From Candidatus Limnocylindrales bacterium (GTDB lineage: Bacteria > Desulfobacterota > Binatia > UBA1149 > CAITLU01), in the NCBI GenBank assembly GCA_035571835.1, contig DATNBU010000013.1, forward strand, positions 112,001 through 176,000: a stretch of 64,000 bases of DNA, read 5' to 3'. Each line of letters begins with the position of its first letter. Position 1 is the first letter of the stretch. The notes below the pieces were generated by a model. It was not told the DNA's origin and made no database searches. It was given only the letters and a program-made list of their open reading frames with translations. This document shows positions 18,044 to 27,284 of this stretch, piece after piece. Made by a program: the position numbers and the translations under genes.

Positions 18044-18655
18044 ATGAGACGCCCCGACGATCTCAATTTCCGCGAACGCATGTTCGTGCCCGAAGTGATT
18101 CGTGGCCTGTTCGTGACGGGCGGTCGCTTCTGGCGCAACCTGTTCCTTCACATCGGCCATCAGCTGGGCATCGCAAAGGATACGAAGGCGGCGGTGACGC
18201 TGCAGTACCCCGAGCAGCATTTCGATTACGGTCCGTCGTATCGCGGAAGCCACCGCCTGACGCTCAAGGACGACGGCTCGGTGCGCTGCACCGCGTGTTT
18301 TCTGTGCGCCACCGCGTGCCCGGCGCGCTGCATCCACATCGAAGCGGGCGAGCATCCGGATCCGACGGTGGAAAAGTTTCCGCTTCGCTACGAGATCGAC
18401 ACGCTTCGCTGCATCTACTGCGGCATGTGCGTGGAAGCCTGCCCCTGCGATGCGATCCGCATGGACACCTCGGTGCATCCGCGTGTCTCCGGCTACACGC
18501 GCGAAGAGTTCATCGAGGACAAGCAGCAGCTGATGGAACGTTCGCGCATCATGCGCGACCAGGGCGAAGGCGAGCTGATGCGGCAGATGATCGATTCGTA
18601 CAAGCGCGCGAAACCCGGTGAGGCGATGGCCGACGAGGCCGTGGCCGACGCGTGA
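18044..18655 (+). CDS. nuoI: NADH-quinone oxidoreductase subunit I
   Basis: The iron-sulfur subunit of respiratory complex I that carries clusters N6a and N6b on the membrane-facing arm. Two complete 4Fe-4S motifs are CTACFLCATACPARCI (about 85-100) and CIYCGMCVEACPCDAI (about 125-140). The length of 203 residues is slightly long because of an extended C-terminus. It stands apart from the nuoB-nuoF-nuoG group by about 5 kb, and other nuo genes are not in the window. Its stop overlaps the next small ORF by four bases (GTGA). Confidence 0.94.
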   Translation: MRRPDDLNFRERMFVPEVIRGLFVTGGRFWRNLFLHIGHQLGIAKDTKAAVTLQYPEQHFDYGPSYRGSHRLTLKDDGSVRCTACFLCATACPARCIHIEAGEHPDPTVEKFPLRYEIDTLRCIYCGMCVEACPCDAIRMDTSVHPRVSGYTREEFIEDKQQLMERSRIMRDQGEGELMRQMIDSYKRAKPGEAMADEAVADA

Positions 18656-18876
18656 TCTTTTACTACCTGTGGCGCGCCGGCCTTCTCGGTCGGGCAGACG
18701 GGGAAAAACTTCGTTTCTTCCTCGGCGCCACCGGTAACCCGCTGTTCCTGTCGCGTCGCATGCCGCTGGTCTCGGCGCTGAGCTGGCCGCGGGCGCTCGT
18801 GCAGCCTTCGTATGCACGCGCGATCGCATCGTGGCTCGCGTACCGCGCCGATCTCTACGACGGCCACCAGGGCTAG
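18652..18876 (+). CDS. Small hypothetical protein coupled to nuoI
   Basis: 74 residues starting at GTG 18652, which overlaps the nuoI stop as GTGA. It begins MIFYYLWRAGLLGRADGEK and has one moderately hydrophobic stretch. No family is recognised. Two hairpins follow its stop immediately, consistent with it being the last gene of the transcript. The tight coupling is the main reason to accept it; the association with complex I is inferred. Confidence 0.55.
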   Translation: MIFYYLWRAGLLGRADGEKLRFFLGATGNPLFLSRRMPLVSALSWPRALVQPSYARAIASWLAYRADLYDGHQG

Positions 18877-18879
18877 AAG

Positions 18880-18899
18880 AAGGCGGCCTGTCGCCTTTT
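18880..18899 (+). terminator. Short hairpin with T run after the small ORF
   Basis: AAGGCG (18880-18885) pairs with CGCCTT (18892-18897) around GCCTGT and is followed by TT. Alone it is weak; it stands just ahead of a stronger hairpin. Confidence 0.55.
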
Positions 18900-18909
18900 C
18901 GCGCGGCTA

Positions 18910-18935
18910 GAAAAAGGGGCCGTGTCCCCTTTTTC
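18910..18935 (+). terminator. Bidirectional-type terminator hairpin
   Basis: GAAAAAGGGG (18910-18919) and CCCCTTTTTC (18926-18935) are perfect complements around CCGTGT. The A run and T run make it a good rho-independent terminator in either direction. It closes the GST-nuoI transcript before the moeB gene. Confidence 0.82.
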
Positions 18936-19018
18936 GTGGAATGGACCGGTTACCAATCGTCGCGCGATCCGTTTACCATTGTCGGCCTCGTTGCAGCAGA
19001 AGAGAGGCAAAACAAGCC

Positions 19019-20218
19019 ATGGCGAAGACGTATCAACAGATTCTCGACGAAGCGCGACGCGCGGTGCCGGAAGTAACGGCCGACGACGTCAAGCGCTCGA
19101 TCGACTCGAAAACCGGCGCCGTCGTGCTCGACGTGCGCGAGAAAGACGAGTTCCGCGACGGGCACCTTGCCGGCGCCGTCAGCGTGCCGCGCGGGTTCCT
19201 CGAGATGCAGGTCGAAGGTCACGTGCCCGACAAGCAGACGCCGATCATCGCGTACTGCCAGAGCGGCGTACGCTCGCTGCTGGCCGGCCGCATCCTGAAG
19301 GAAATGGGCTACTCGAACGTGCGCTCGATGGGCGGCGGTTTCGGCGCGTGGAAAAACGGCGGCTTCCCGTGGGTCCAGGACTTCGCGTTCACGCGCGAGC
19401 AGGTCAGCCGCTACAGCCGGCACTTCCTGCTCGACGAAGTCGGTGAAGCGGGGCAGGCGAAGCTTCTGAACGCCAAGGTGCTTTGCCTCGGCGCCGGCGG
19501 CCTCGGCTCGCCGGTTGCGCTGTATCTTGCTGCGGCCGGTGTCGGCACGCTCGGCATCGTCGACGACGACGTCGTCGATCTTTCGAACCTGCAGCGCCAG
19601 ATCCTGCATACGACCGACCGCGTCGGCACGCCGAAAGTCGAGTCCGCAAGGATCGCGATCAATGCGCTCAACCCCGACGTGCGCGTCGTCGAGCACCGCA
19701 CGCGCCTCGATTCGTCGAACATCCTCGACATCATCGCGGACTACGACATCATCGTCGACGGATGCGACAACTTCCCGACACGTTATCTCGTCAACGACGC
19801 GTGCGTGATGACGAACAAGACCAACGTGCACGGGAGCATCTTCCAGTTCGAAGGTCAGGTGACGGTGTTCAAACCGCACGAGGGCCCCTGCTATCGCTGC
19901 CTGTTCCCGGAGCCTCCGCCGCCGGGCATGGCGCCGAGTTGCGCGGAGGCCGGAGTGCTCGGCGTGCTGCCGGGCCTCGTCGGCTGCATGCAGGCACTCG
20001 AGACGATCAAGCTCATCCTCGGCGCCGGCGAGCCGCTGATCGGACGCATCGCCAAGCTCGACACGCTCGCGTTCGACATCACGATGCTGCGCCTGCGCCG
20101 CGATCCGAAGTGTCCGATCTGCGGCGAGCACCCGACGATAACCGGGCTGATCGACTATGAGGAGTTCTGCGGACTTCGCCCGCCGTCTGGCGGCGGCGAC
20201 GACCGTCATGTTCATTGA
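19019..20218 (+). CDS. moeB: Rhodanese-MoeB/ThiF fusion, sulfur-carrier adenylyltransferase
   Basis: A 399-residue E1-like enzyme that should adenylate the C-terminus of a small sulfur carrier (MoaD or ThiS type). Residues about 20-120 are a rhodanese domain with active-site Cys in YCQSGVRS. Residues about 135-390 are the ThiF/MoeB domain: LGAGGLGSPVALYLAAAGVG nucleotide loop, DLSNLQRQILHT, and CYRC plus CPIC as the zinc-binding pairs. Known fusions usually carry rhodanese at the C-terminus; here it is N-terminal. ATG 19019 gives MAKTYQQILDEARR; the longer upstream start lies close to the terminator. It overlaps the next gene by 11 bases. Confidence 0.92.
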   Translation: MAKTYQQILDEARRAVPEVTADDVKRSIDSKTGAVVLDVREKDEFRDGHLAGAVSVPRGFLEMQVEGHVPDKQTPIIAYCQSGVRSLLAGRILKEMGYSNVRSMGGGFGAWKNGGFPWVQDFAFTREQVSRYSRHFLLDEVGEAGQAKLLNAKVLCLGAGGLGSPVALYLAAAGVGTLGIVDDDVVDLSNLQRQILHTTDRVGTPKVESARIAINALNPDVRVVEHRTRLDSSNILDIIADYDIIVDGCDNFPTRYLVNDACVMTNKTNVHGSIFQFEGQVTVFKPHEGPCYRCLFPEPPPPGMAPSCAEAGVLGVLPGLVGCMQALETIKLILGAGEPLIGRIAKLDTLAFDITMLRLRRDPKCPICGEHPTITGLIDYEEFCGLRPPSGGGDDRHVH

Positions 20219-20852
20219 TGGCGGAACCGCGACCGCAATTCTGATGCGTCACGGCGAGACCGCCTGGAACCGCGACAGGCGGGTCATGGGCGATCTCGAC
20301 ATTCCGCTGAGCGATGACGGGCGGCTGCAGTCCGGACACGCCGCGCGCCTGCTCGAATCGTTCGCGATCGACCGCATCGTCTCGAGCCCGCTCGTGCGCG
20401 CGAAGGAGACCGCCGAGATCGTCGCGCAGCATCTCGGCCGCACCATCGAAACCGATCCGCGCCTTGTCGAAGTGCGCTTCGGCGAGTGGCAGGGAAAGAC
20501 CTACGAAGAAGTTGCGACCGACCCGCGCTACCACGGCTTCGCGACCGATCCGGTGGCCAACGCGACGCCCGGCGGCGACACCGCCGAGAGCGTGCAGCGG
20601 CGCGGGCTCGAAAGCCTCGCCACGCTGCGCGCAGGCGAGTGCGTTCTTTTCGTCACGCACGGCGACATCATCCGTACGCTCATCTGCCACTTCCTTGCGA
20701 CGCCGCTCGTAGCGTACCGGCGCATCCGCACGGACAACGGCGGCCTGTCGGCGATTGCGATAGGCGCAGGCGCGCCCGAGGTGAAGTTCCTCAACATGCT
20801 CGCCGACCCGGAACGCGCACGAAGTCACACGCACTGGAGCGCGACGGCGTAG
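20208..20852 (+). CDS. Histidine phosphatase family protein (phosphoglycerate mutase/CobC-like)
   Basis: 214 residues of the branch-1 histidine phosphatase superfamily. The phosphohistidine motif is LMRHGETAWNRD, the second catalytic His lies in VLFVTHGDIIRTL, and VEVRFGEWQGKTYEEV is the acid-loop region. The substrate cannot be told; relatives include GpmB and alpha-ribazole phosphatase. I start at ATG 20208, which overlaps moeB by 11 bases; an ATG at 20157 is also in frame. Its stop codon lies in a 32-bp tandem repeat. Confidence 0.88.
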   Translation: MFIDGGTATAILMRHGETAWNRDRRVMGDLDIPLSDDGRLQSGHAARLLESFAIDRIVSSPLVRAKETAEIVAQHLGRTIETDPRLVEVRFGEWQGKTYEEVATDPRYHGFATDPVANATPGGDTAESVQRRGLESLATLRAGECVLFVTHGDIIRTLICHFLATPLVAYRRIRTDNGGLSAIAIGAGAPEVKFLNMLADPERARSHTHWSATA

Positions 20853-20911
20853 TCGCGCGGTCGGATGGAAGCGCGACGGCGTAGTCGCGCGGTCGGATGG
20901 GAGCGCGACGA
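20837..20911. repeat. 32-bp tandem repeat, about 2.4 copies
   Basis: AGCGCGACGGCGTAGTCGCG starts at 20838 and again at 20870, with a third partial copy from 20902. The period is 32 bases. The first copy includes the stop codon of the histidine phosphatase gene, so the repeat expanded across the gene's 3' end. Confidence 0.85.
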
Positions 20912-20979
20912 CATGACCCGCACAAACCTCGACTGAGGTGTATTGACTAGCGCGGCAGGCAAAGGCACGTTTCGTCGGC

Positions 20980-21798
20980 ATGTCAGCCGAGCAACTCCAG
21001 GGAATCGCACGAGAGCTTCGCATCGAATCGCTGCGCATGATTCACGCGGCCGCTTCCGGTCATCCCGGCGGTTCACTGTCAGCCGCGGAAATCGTCGCGT
21101 GTCTGTATTTCCGGATCCTGCGTCATCAGCCGGGGAAACCCGACGATCCGTCGCGCGATCGTTTCGTTCTCTCCAAAGGACATTGCGTGCCGGTCGTGTA
21201 CGCCGCTCTGGCGCGCGCAGGCTCGATCCCTCGCGACGAGCTTCGCACGCTGCGCCACATCGGCAGCCGTCTGCAGGGCCATCCCGATCACGTGCGGCTT
21301 CCGTACATGGAAGCGGCGACCGGCTCTCTCGGACAGGGCCTGTCGGTGGCGGTCGGCATGGCGCTCGCGGAGCGGCTCGACCGCCAGAATGATTATCGCG
21401 TCTACTGCCTGCTCGGCGACGGCGAGCTGCAGGCCGGCCAGAACTGGGAAGCCGCGATGTCGGCCGGCAAGTTCGGGCTCGCCAAGCTGTGTGCGATCGT
21501 CGATTGCAACAAGGTCCAGCTCGACGGGCACGTCGCCGGTACGCTCGACGTCGAGCCGCTCGCGCAGAAGTTTGCGGCGTTCGGATGGAACGTCTGCGAC
21601 GTCGACGGCCATTCGGTCGAAGCGCTGCTCGACGCGTTCGACAGCACGCGGCTCGAGAAAGCGCGGCCGACCGTGATCCTGGCGCGCACGGTCAAGGGCA
21701 AGGGCGTCTCGTTCATGGAAGACACGCACGCGTGGCACGGCAAGGCGCCGTCGGCCGAAGAGCTCGAGCGCGCGCTCGCCGAGCTCGAGGCGGCGTAG
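20980..21798 (+). CDS. Transketolase, N-terminal (thiamine pyrophosphate-binding) subunit
   Basis: The first half of a split transketolase, 272 residues. HAAASGHPGGSLSAAEIVA is the TPP-contacting N-terminal motif. GDGELQAGQNWEA followed by AIVDCNKVQLDG is the GDG...N cofactor motif (about 145-185). Split transketolases of this type act in the non-oxidative pentose phosphate pathway. The partner subunit starts two bases after the stop, so the two should be co-translated. The tail VKGKGVSFMEDTHAWHGKAP is canonical. Confidence 0.94.
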   Translation: MSAEQLQGIARELRIESLRMIHAAASGHPGGSLSAAEIVACLYFRILRHQPGKPDDPSRDRFVLSKGHCVPVVYAALARAGSIPRDELRTLRHIGSRLQGHPDHVRLPYMEAATGSLGQGLSVAVGMALAERLDRQNDYRVYCLLGDGELQAGQNWEAAMSAGKFGLAKLCAIVDCNKVQLDGHVAGTLDVEPLAQKFAAFGWNVCDVDGHSVEALLDAFDSTRLEKARPTVILARTVKGKGVSFMEDTHAWHGKAPSAEELERALAELEAA

Positions 21799-21800
21799 CC

Positions 21801-22754
21801 ATGGCCAAGGCGACACGCGCAGCGTTCGGCGAAGCACTCGTCCGGATCGGAGGCACCCATCCGAAGGTCGTTGTGCTCGACGCCGACCTCGCGAGCTCGG
21901 TGCACACCAGGAAGTTCGCCGATGCGTTCCCGTCGAGGTTCTTCGAGATCGGCATTGCCGAGGGCAACATGGTCGGGATCGCGGCCGGGATGGCACTCGG
22001 CGGGCTGGTCCCGTTCGCCGCAAGCTTTGCGTGCTTCCTGACGGGCCGGTTCGAGCAGGTCCGCATGTCGGTCGGGTACAACAACGCCAACGTGCGGCTG
22101 GTCGGCACGCATTCGGGCGTCGGCGTCGGCGAGGACGGCTACTCGCAGATGGGCCTCGAGGACATCGCGCTGATGCGGTCGTTGCCGAACATGGTCGTGC
22201 TCCAGCCGGCCGATGCGATCGAGGCCGAGCGTGCGACCGAGTTTCTTGCGGACTATGTGGGCGGCCCGGCCTACCTGCGGCTGACCAGGCAGGCGGTCGC
22301 GGACGTGAACGGGCCGGACTATCGGTACGAGTTCGGCAAGGCGGTTGAGCTTCGCGACGGCAGCGACCTCATGATCGTCGCCTCCGGGGCAGTCGTCGCC
22401 GAGGCCCTCGGTGCTGCGGAAAAGCTTTCCAAGGCAGGGATTTCGGCGGGGGTTCTCAACCTCCACACGATCAAGCCTCTGGACGTCGATGCCCTGCATC
22501 GGGCCGCCGACCGCTGCGGCCGGCTGCTGACGGTCGAGGACCATGGGATTGCCGGTGGGGTCGGTGGTGCGGTGGTCGAGGCGCTGTCCGAAGTGCGCGA
22601 CGTCGCGATCCGCATCCACGGGGTGCACGGCTACGGCGAGTCCGGCACCGCCGAAGCGCTCTACGCCAAGCACGGCCTCGACGCCGAGGGCATCGCCCGC
22701 GTCGCCCGCAACTTCATCAGCAGCACCACCCGATCCCACCGCGGCGTCGCCTGA
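21801..22754 (+). CDS. Transketolase, C-terminal (pyrimidine-binding) subunit
   Basis: 317 residues forming the second half of the split transketolase. RFFEIGIAEGNMVGIAAGMA contains the catalytic Glu of the pyrimidine domain. THSGVGVGEDGYSQMGLEDI and LQPADAIEAE are further family motifs, and the C-terminal domain ends with VEDHGIAGGVGGAVVEAL. ATG 21801 follows directly on the N-terminal subunit. DXS and E1-beta are alternatives in the same superfamily, but the pairing fits transketolase best. The stop codon abuts the repeat cluster at 22755. Confidence 0.93.
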   Translation: MAKATRAAFGEALVRIGGTHPKVVVLDADLASSVHTRKFADAFPSRFFEIGIAEGNMVGIAAGMALGGLVPFAASFACFLTGRFEQVRMSVGYNNANVRLVGTHSGVGVGEDGYSQMGLEDIALMRSLPNMVVLQPADAIEAERATEFLADYVGGPAYLRLTRQAVADVNGPDYRYEFGKAVELRDGSDLMIVASGAVVAEALGAAEKLSKAGISAGVLNLHTIKPLDVDALHRAADRCGRLLTVEDHGIAGGVGGAVVEALSEVRDVAIRIHGVHGYGESGTAEALYAKHGLDAEGIARVARNFISSTTRSHRGVA

Positions 22755-22759
22755 AAATA

Positions 22760-23021
22760 GGGACAGGTACATTTAAAAAAACGCAGCGAATTCAACGGCC
22801 GCGCTTTCAAGGTAATCGGGGTAATCGGGGACAGACCCCGATTTCCGTTAATCCGGGACAGTCCCCGATTTGCCGAAATCAGTGTCTGTCCCCGATTTGC
22901 CGAAATCAGTGTCTGTCCCCGATTTGCCGAAATCAGTGTCTGTCCCCGATTTCCCGCAACCGGTGTCTGTCTCGGATTGATGGGGCGGATTTTGTTGCGG
23001 AAAATTAAATGTACCTGTCCC
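22760..23021. repeat. Composite REP-like island bounded by a long inverted repeat
   Basis: GGGACAGGTACATTTAA at 22760-22776 is exactly complementary to 23005-23021. The 228 bases between them hold the tandem array of the other repeat type. There is no coding sequence inside, so it resembles a small non-autonomous mobile unit or nested REP insertion. The right end supplies the trmB stop codon. Confidence 0.85.
22831..22979. repeat. Tandem array of 27-bp half-palindrome units
   Basis: The unit beginning GCCGAAATCAGTGTCTGTCC starts at 22872, 22899 and 22926, giving three exact copies with a period of 27. Decayed copies flank it at 22831-22871 and 22953-22979. The unit is the right arm of the palindromes at 9750 and 17249. 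The absence of unique spacers rules out CRISPR. Confidence 0.9.
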
Positions 23022-23586
23022 CATTTATGAAGCGGGCCTGCTCGAAGCGGCGGCCTTGGCGGCGGTATTTGTTTTCGTAGGCGCTGGCGGCGGTGACGGG
23101 GCGCTCCCAAGGTTCGGTGAGGAAGCCGGCGGCTTCCATGCGCTCGCGGATCTCGGCGAACAGCGGCACGACGTCCGTTACGACATCGACGGTCCCGCCC
23201 CGGACCAGCACCGTAGCCAGCGACTCGCACAGCTCGGGCTGGAAGAGCCGGCGCTTGTGGTGGCGCTTTTTCCACCACGGATCCGGGAAATAGACGTGCA
23301 CCGCATCGATGCTGCGCTCGGCCAGCAGGTGCCGCACGATCCACGAGCCGTCGCCCTCGAACAGCCGCAGGTTGGCGGGCAGGGGCCCGGCGCGGTGCGC
23401 ACGCACGACCGAGCTCGGCAGCCACTCGATCCCGACAAAGAGCGTGCGCGGATCGGCCACCGCCGCGCTTCGCAGGAAGCCGCAGTTGCCCGGCCCGATC
23501 TCGATCTCGACGCGGTCGAACCGGCCGCCCTCGAGCCAGAACTCGCGGGTGACTTCCCGCCGTGGGCCGAAGATTCCGAACTGCAT
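23005..23586 (-). CDS. trmB: tRNA (guanine-N7)-methyltransferase
   Basis: A SAM-dependent enzyme that makes m7G46 in tRNA, 193 residues. The start FGIFGPRREVTREFW is family-like. Motif I is VEIEIGPGNCGFLRSA and the signature is VYFPDPWWKKRHHKRRL (about 98-114). Later VVTDVVPLFAEI and NKYRRQGR occur. The last residues (FINGDRYI) and the TAA stop are encoded by the left-facing arm of the composite REP island, so the natural C-terminus was altered or replaced. It is transcribed opposite to its neighbours. Confidence 0.93.
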   Translation of the reverse strand: MQFGIFGPRREVTREFWLEGGRFDRVEIEIGPGNCGFLRSAAVADPRTLFVGIEWLPSSVVRAHRAGPLPANLRLFEGDGSWIVRHLLAERSIDAVHVYFPDPWWKKRHHKRRLFQPELCESLATVLVRGGTVDVVTDVVPLFAEIRERMEAAGFLTEPWERPVTAASAYENKYRRQGRRFEQARFINGDRYI

Positions 23587-23755
23587 GGGAGTAGTCTCTG
23601 TCGATGACCGAGCGCCCGCCGAATCCGGAGGCGTGCGCGCGCGGATTGCAGGGTGGGCGCGCTCTTACCGGCGATGGGACGCCGGCGCAATGAATGCCGC
23701 GCCTGCCGACGGTGCGCTGTTGAAAACTACGCGAACCAACCTTAGAACTCTCGCC

Positions 23756-24295
23756 ATGGCCAAACCGATCACGACGCTGCCGAGAATCGCCGACGTCCGC
23801 GGCGACGCAGGAATTCTCGCCGAATCCGTCGTCTGCACGCGAGTGGACCAAGCCCTCGCCTGGGCCCGCAAGTACTCGCTCTTTCCATACCCGTTCGCGA
23901 CCGCCTGCTGCGCAATGGAATACATGTCGCTGTCGATGGCGCCGTACGACATCGACCGCTTCGGCGCGCTGCTGCCGCGTTTCACGCCGCGCCAGTCCGA
24001 CCTCTTGATGGTCATCGGCACCGTGACCGCGCGCCAGGCTCCGATCCTGATCCGCGTCTACGAACAGATGGCGGAGCCTAAGTGGGTGATGGCGTTCGGG
24101 GCGTGCGCGTCGAGCGGCGGGTTCTACGACAACTACACGACGATTCCGGGAATCGACAAGCTGATCCCCGTCGACGTCTACGTCGCCGGATGTCCGCCGC
24201 GTCCCGAAGGCGTGCTCGACGCGCTGATGGCCCTGCAGCGCAAGATCCAGGGTGAGCCGTCGATGACCGCGTTCTCGGCGAAGCCGGCAGCGTAA
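23756..24295 (+). CDS. nuoB: NADH-quinone oxidoreductase subunit B
   Basis: The complex I subunit that holds the terminal cluster N2. About 179 residues from ATG 23756; an in-frame ATG at 23690 would add 22 poorly conserved residues. The cluster ligands appear in FATACCAMEYMSL (tandem Cys), GACASSGGFYDNYTTI and VYVAGCPPRPEGVLDALM. It lies 61 bases before nuoF without nuoA, nuoC, nuoD or nuoE between them, an unusual arrangement. Confidence 0.94.
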   Translation: MAKPITTLPRIADVRGDAGILAESVVCTRVDQALAWARKYSLFPYPFATACCAMEYMSLSMAPYDIDRFGALLPRFTPRQSDLLMVIGTVTARQAPILIRVYEQMAEPKWVMAFGACASSGGFYDNYTTIPGIDKLIPVDVYVAGCPPRPEGVLDALMALQRKIQGEPSMTAFSAKPAA

Positions 24296-24356
24296 ACCAC
24301 GCCGGACACACCGTCCGGTCTTCTTCTCGATCAGCGAACAGCGAGTCTTTCAGCGT

Positions 24357-25652
<1,296 letters not shown>

Positions 25653-25673
25653 CCGGGCCGCGCAGGACGAACG

Positions 25674-27284
25674 ATGGCAAGCGTAACGATCAACGGAAAG
25701 ACAATCGTCGTGCCGGACGGCACCAACGTCGTGCAGGCCGCCGAGATGGCCGGCGAAGAGATCCCGCACTACTGCTATCACCCCGGCCTCAGCATCGCCG
25801 GCAACTGCCGCATGTGTCTGGTCGACATCCGCGCGATGTCGTCCAAGCAGCCGAATCCGCTCCCGAAGCTGCAGATCGGCTGCAACACGTTCGTGCAGGA
25901 CGGCATGGTCATCGAGTCGAACAACCCCCGGGTGCAGGAAGCACGCCAGGGCGTCCTCGAGTTCCTGCTGATCAATCATCCGATCGATTGCCCGATCTGC
26001 GACCAGGCAGGCGAGTGCAAGCTGCAGGAATATTACATGGACTACGGGCGCTACCATTCCAGGTTCGCGCTCGAAGAGAAGGTCGAGAAAGGCAAGGTCA
26101 TTCCGGTCGGCCCCGACATCATGCTCGACCAGGAGCGCTGCATCCTGTGTACGCGCTGCGTGCGCTTCCTCGAGGAGTACACGCATACCTGCGAGCTCGG
26201 CCTTACCGAGCGCGGCGATCACCAGGAGCTGCATCTTGCGAGCGGCAAGCAGGTTGACAACCCGTACTCGACCAACATCGTCGACATCTGTCCGGTCGGC
26301 GCGCTCACGAGCCGCGAGTTCCGCTTCCGTGCGCGCGTCTGGTACCTCGACACCGCGCCGTCGATCTGCGCGGGCTGCGCGAACGGCTGTAACATCGACG
26401 TCGATTCGCGCGAGAACAAAATCTTCCGTCTCAAACCCCGTGCCAACCTGGATGTGAACGGGTACTGGATGTGTGACGACGGCCGCCGCACCTGGCACCG
26501 AAACGAAGGCGAGCATCGCCTCGTCTCCAGTTACCTGCGCGCGGGCGAAGAGTTCGTCGAGACATCGCTTGCAGATGTGACCGCAAGGTCCGCTGCGGCG
26601 CTGAAGAATCGCACGCGCGTCGCGGTCGTCGCATCGGCCGCATGCTCGATCGAAGAAGGCTATCTCGCGCGCGAAATTGCCGCCCGACTCGGTGGCGGCC
26701 CGCTCATTGTCGCTTCACCGCCAACTTCGGCGATTCCCGACGATGACAAACTGATCTCGACCGATCGCTTCCCGAACCGCGCAGGACTGGTCGCGCTCGG
26801 TTACGTCGAGCAGCTCACGCCGCCGTCCGGCGTCGACGCCGTTCTTGCGCTGCGCGGAGACATCGTCGAAGACAACGAAGCCGCATGGTGTCCGTTCCTC
26901 GAAAATCTGGCGGAAACGGTCGTCGTCGCCGATTCCGTCAGCAAGACGATGGCGTATGCGAACCAGGTGCTCGCAATCGGAAGCCATTTCGAATCGGCGG
27001 GCTCGTTCGTCAACCGTCATGGAAGGCTGCAGATCTTTCCGGCAACGATTGCGCCGCCGGGACAAGCCGCACCGGGCTGGCAGGTTCTCGCGAACTTCCT
27101 CGCCGAGCTCGGCGGTCCGCTGTATCTGAGCGCCGACGAAGTGTTCCGGGCAGCCTGCATCGAAATGGGTCTCGGCGAAGGTCGAACATACGCTCAGGTC
27201 GGAGCACACGGCGTGCCACTGGAATCCTGGAAAGGGCGGGAACGCACGCCGGTTCGCACACCAGGCGAACAGCCGACCGCCTGA
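25674..27284 (+). CDS. nuoG: NADH-quinone oxidoreductase subunit G (short form)
   Basis: An iron-sulfur subunit of complex I, 536 residues. [2Fe-2S]: CYHPGLSIAGNCRMCLVDI near 35-53. The His-Cys cluster follows in IDCPICDQAGECKLQ. Further 4Fe-4S ligands are in CILCTRCVRF, DICPVGAL and CAGCANGCNIDV. The C-terminal molybdopterin-like domain is much shorter than in E. coli NuoG (about 900 residues), ending around EQPTA, as in other short NuoG forms. It ends the nuoB-nuoF-nuoG group, and a long non-coding gap follows. Confidence 0.94.
   Translation: MASVTINGKTIVVPDGTNVVQAAEMAGEEIPHYCYHPGLSIAGNCRMCLVDIRAMSSKQPNPLPKLQIGCNTFVQDGMVIESNNPRVQEARQGVLEFLLINHPIDCPICDQAGECKLQEYYMDYGRYHSRFALEEKVEKGKVIPVGPDIMLDQERCILCTRCVRFLEEYTHTCELGLTERGDHQELHLASGKQVDNPYSTNIVDICPVGALTSREFRFRARVWYLDTAPSICAGCANGCNIDVDSRENKIFRLKPRANLDVNGYWMCDDGRRTWHRNEGEHRLVSSYLRAGEEFVETSLADVTARSAAALKNRTRVAVVASAACSIEEGYLAREIAARLGGGPLIVASPPTSAIPDDDKLISTDRFPNRAGLVALGYVEQLTPPSGVDAVLALRGDIVEDNEAAWCPFLENLAETVVVADSVSKTMAYANQVLAIGSHFESAGSFVNRHGRLQIFPATIAPPGQAAPGWQVLANFLAELGGPLYLSADEVFRAACIEMGLGEGRTYAQVGAHGVPLESWKGRERTPVRTPGEQPTA

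Noticed and set aside
22831-22979. Possible CRISPR array
   Set aside because: Repeats are directly adjacent with no unique spacers and match palindrome half-arms found elsewhere; no cas genes are present.
22755-23030. Possible insertion sequence
   Set aside because: The inverted repeats enclose only repetitive DNA with no transposase, so I call it a REP-like island.
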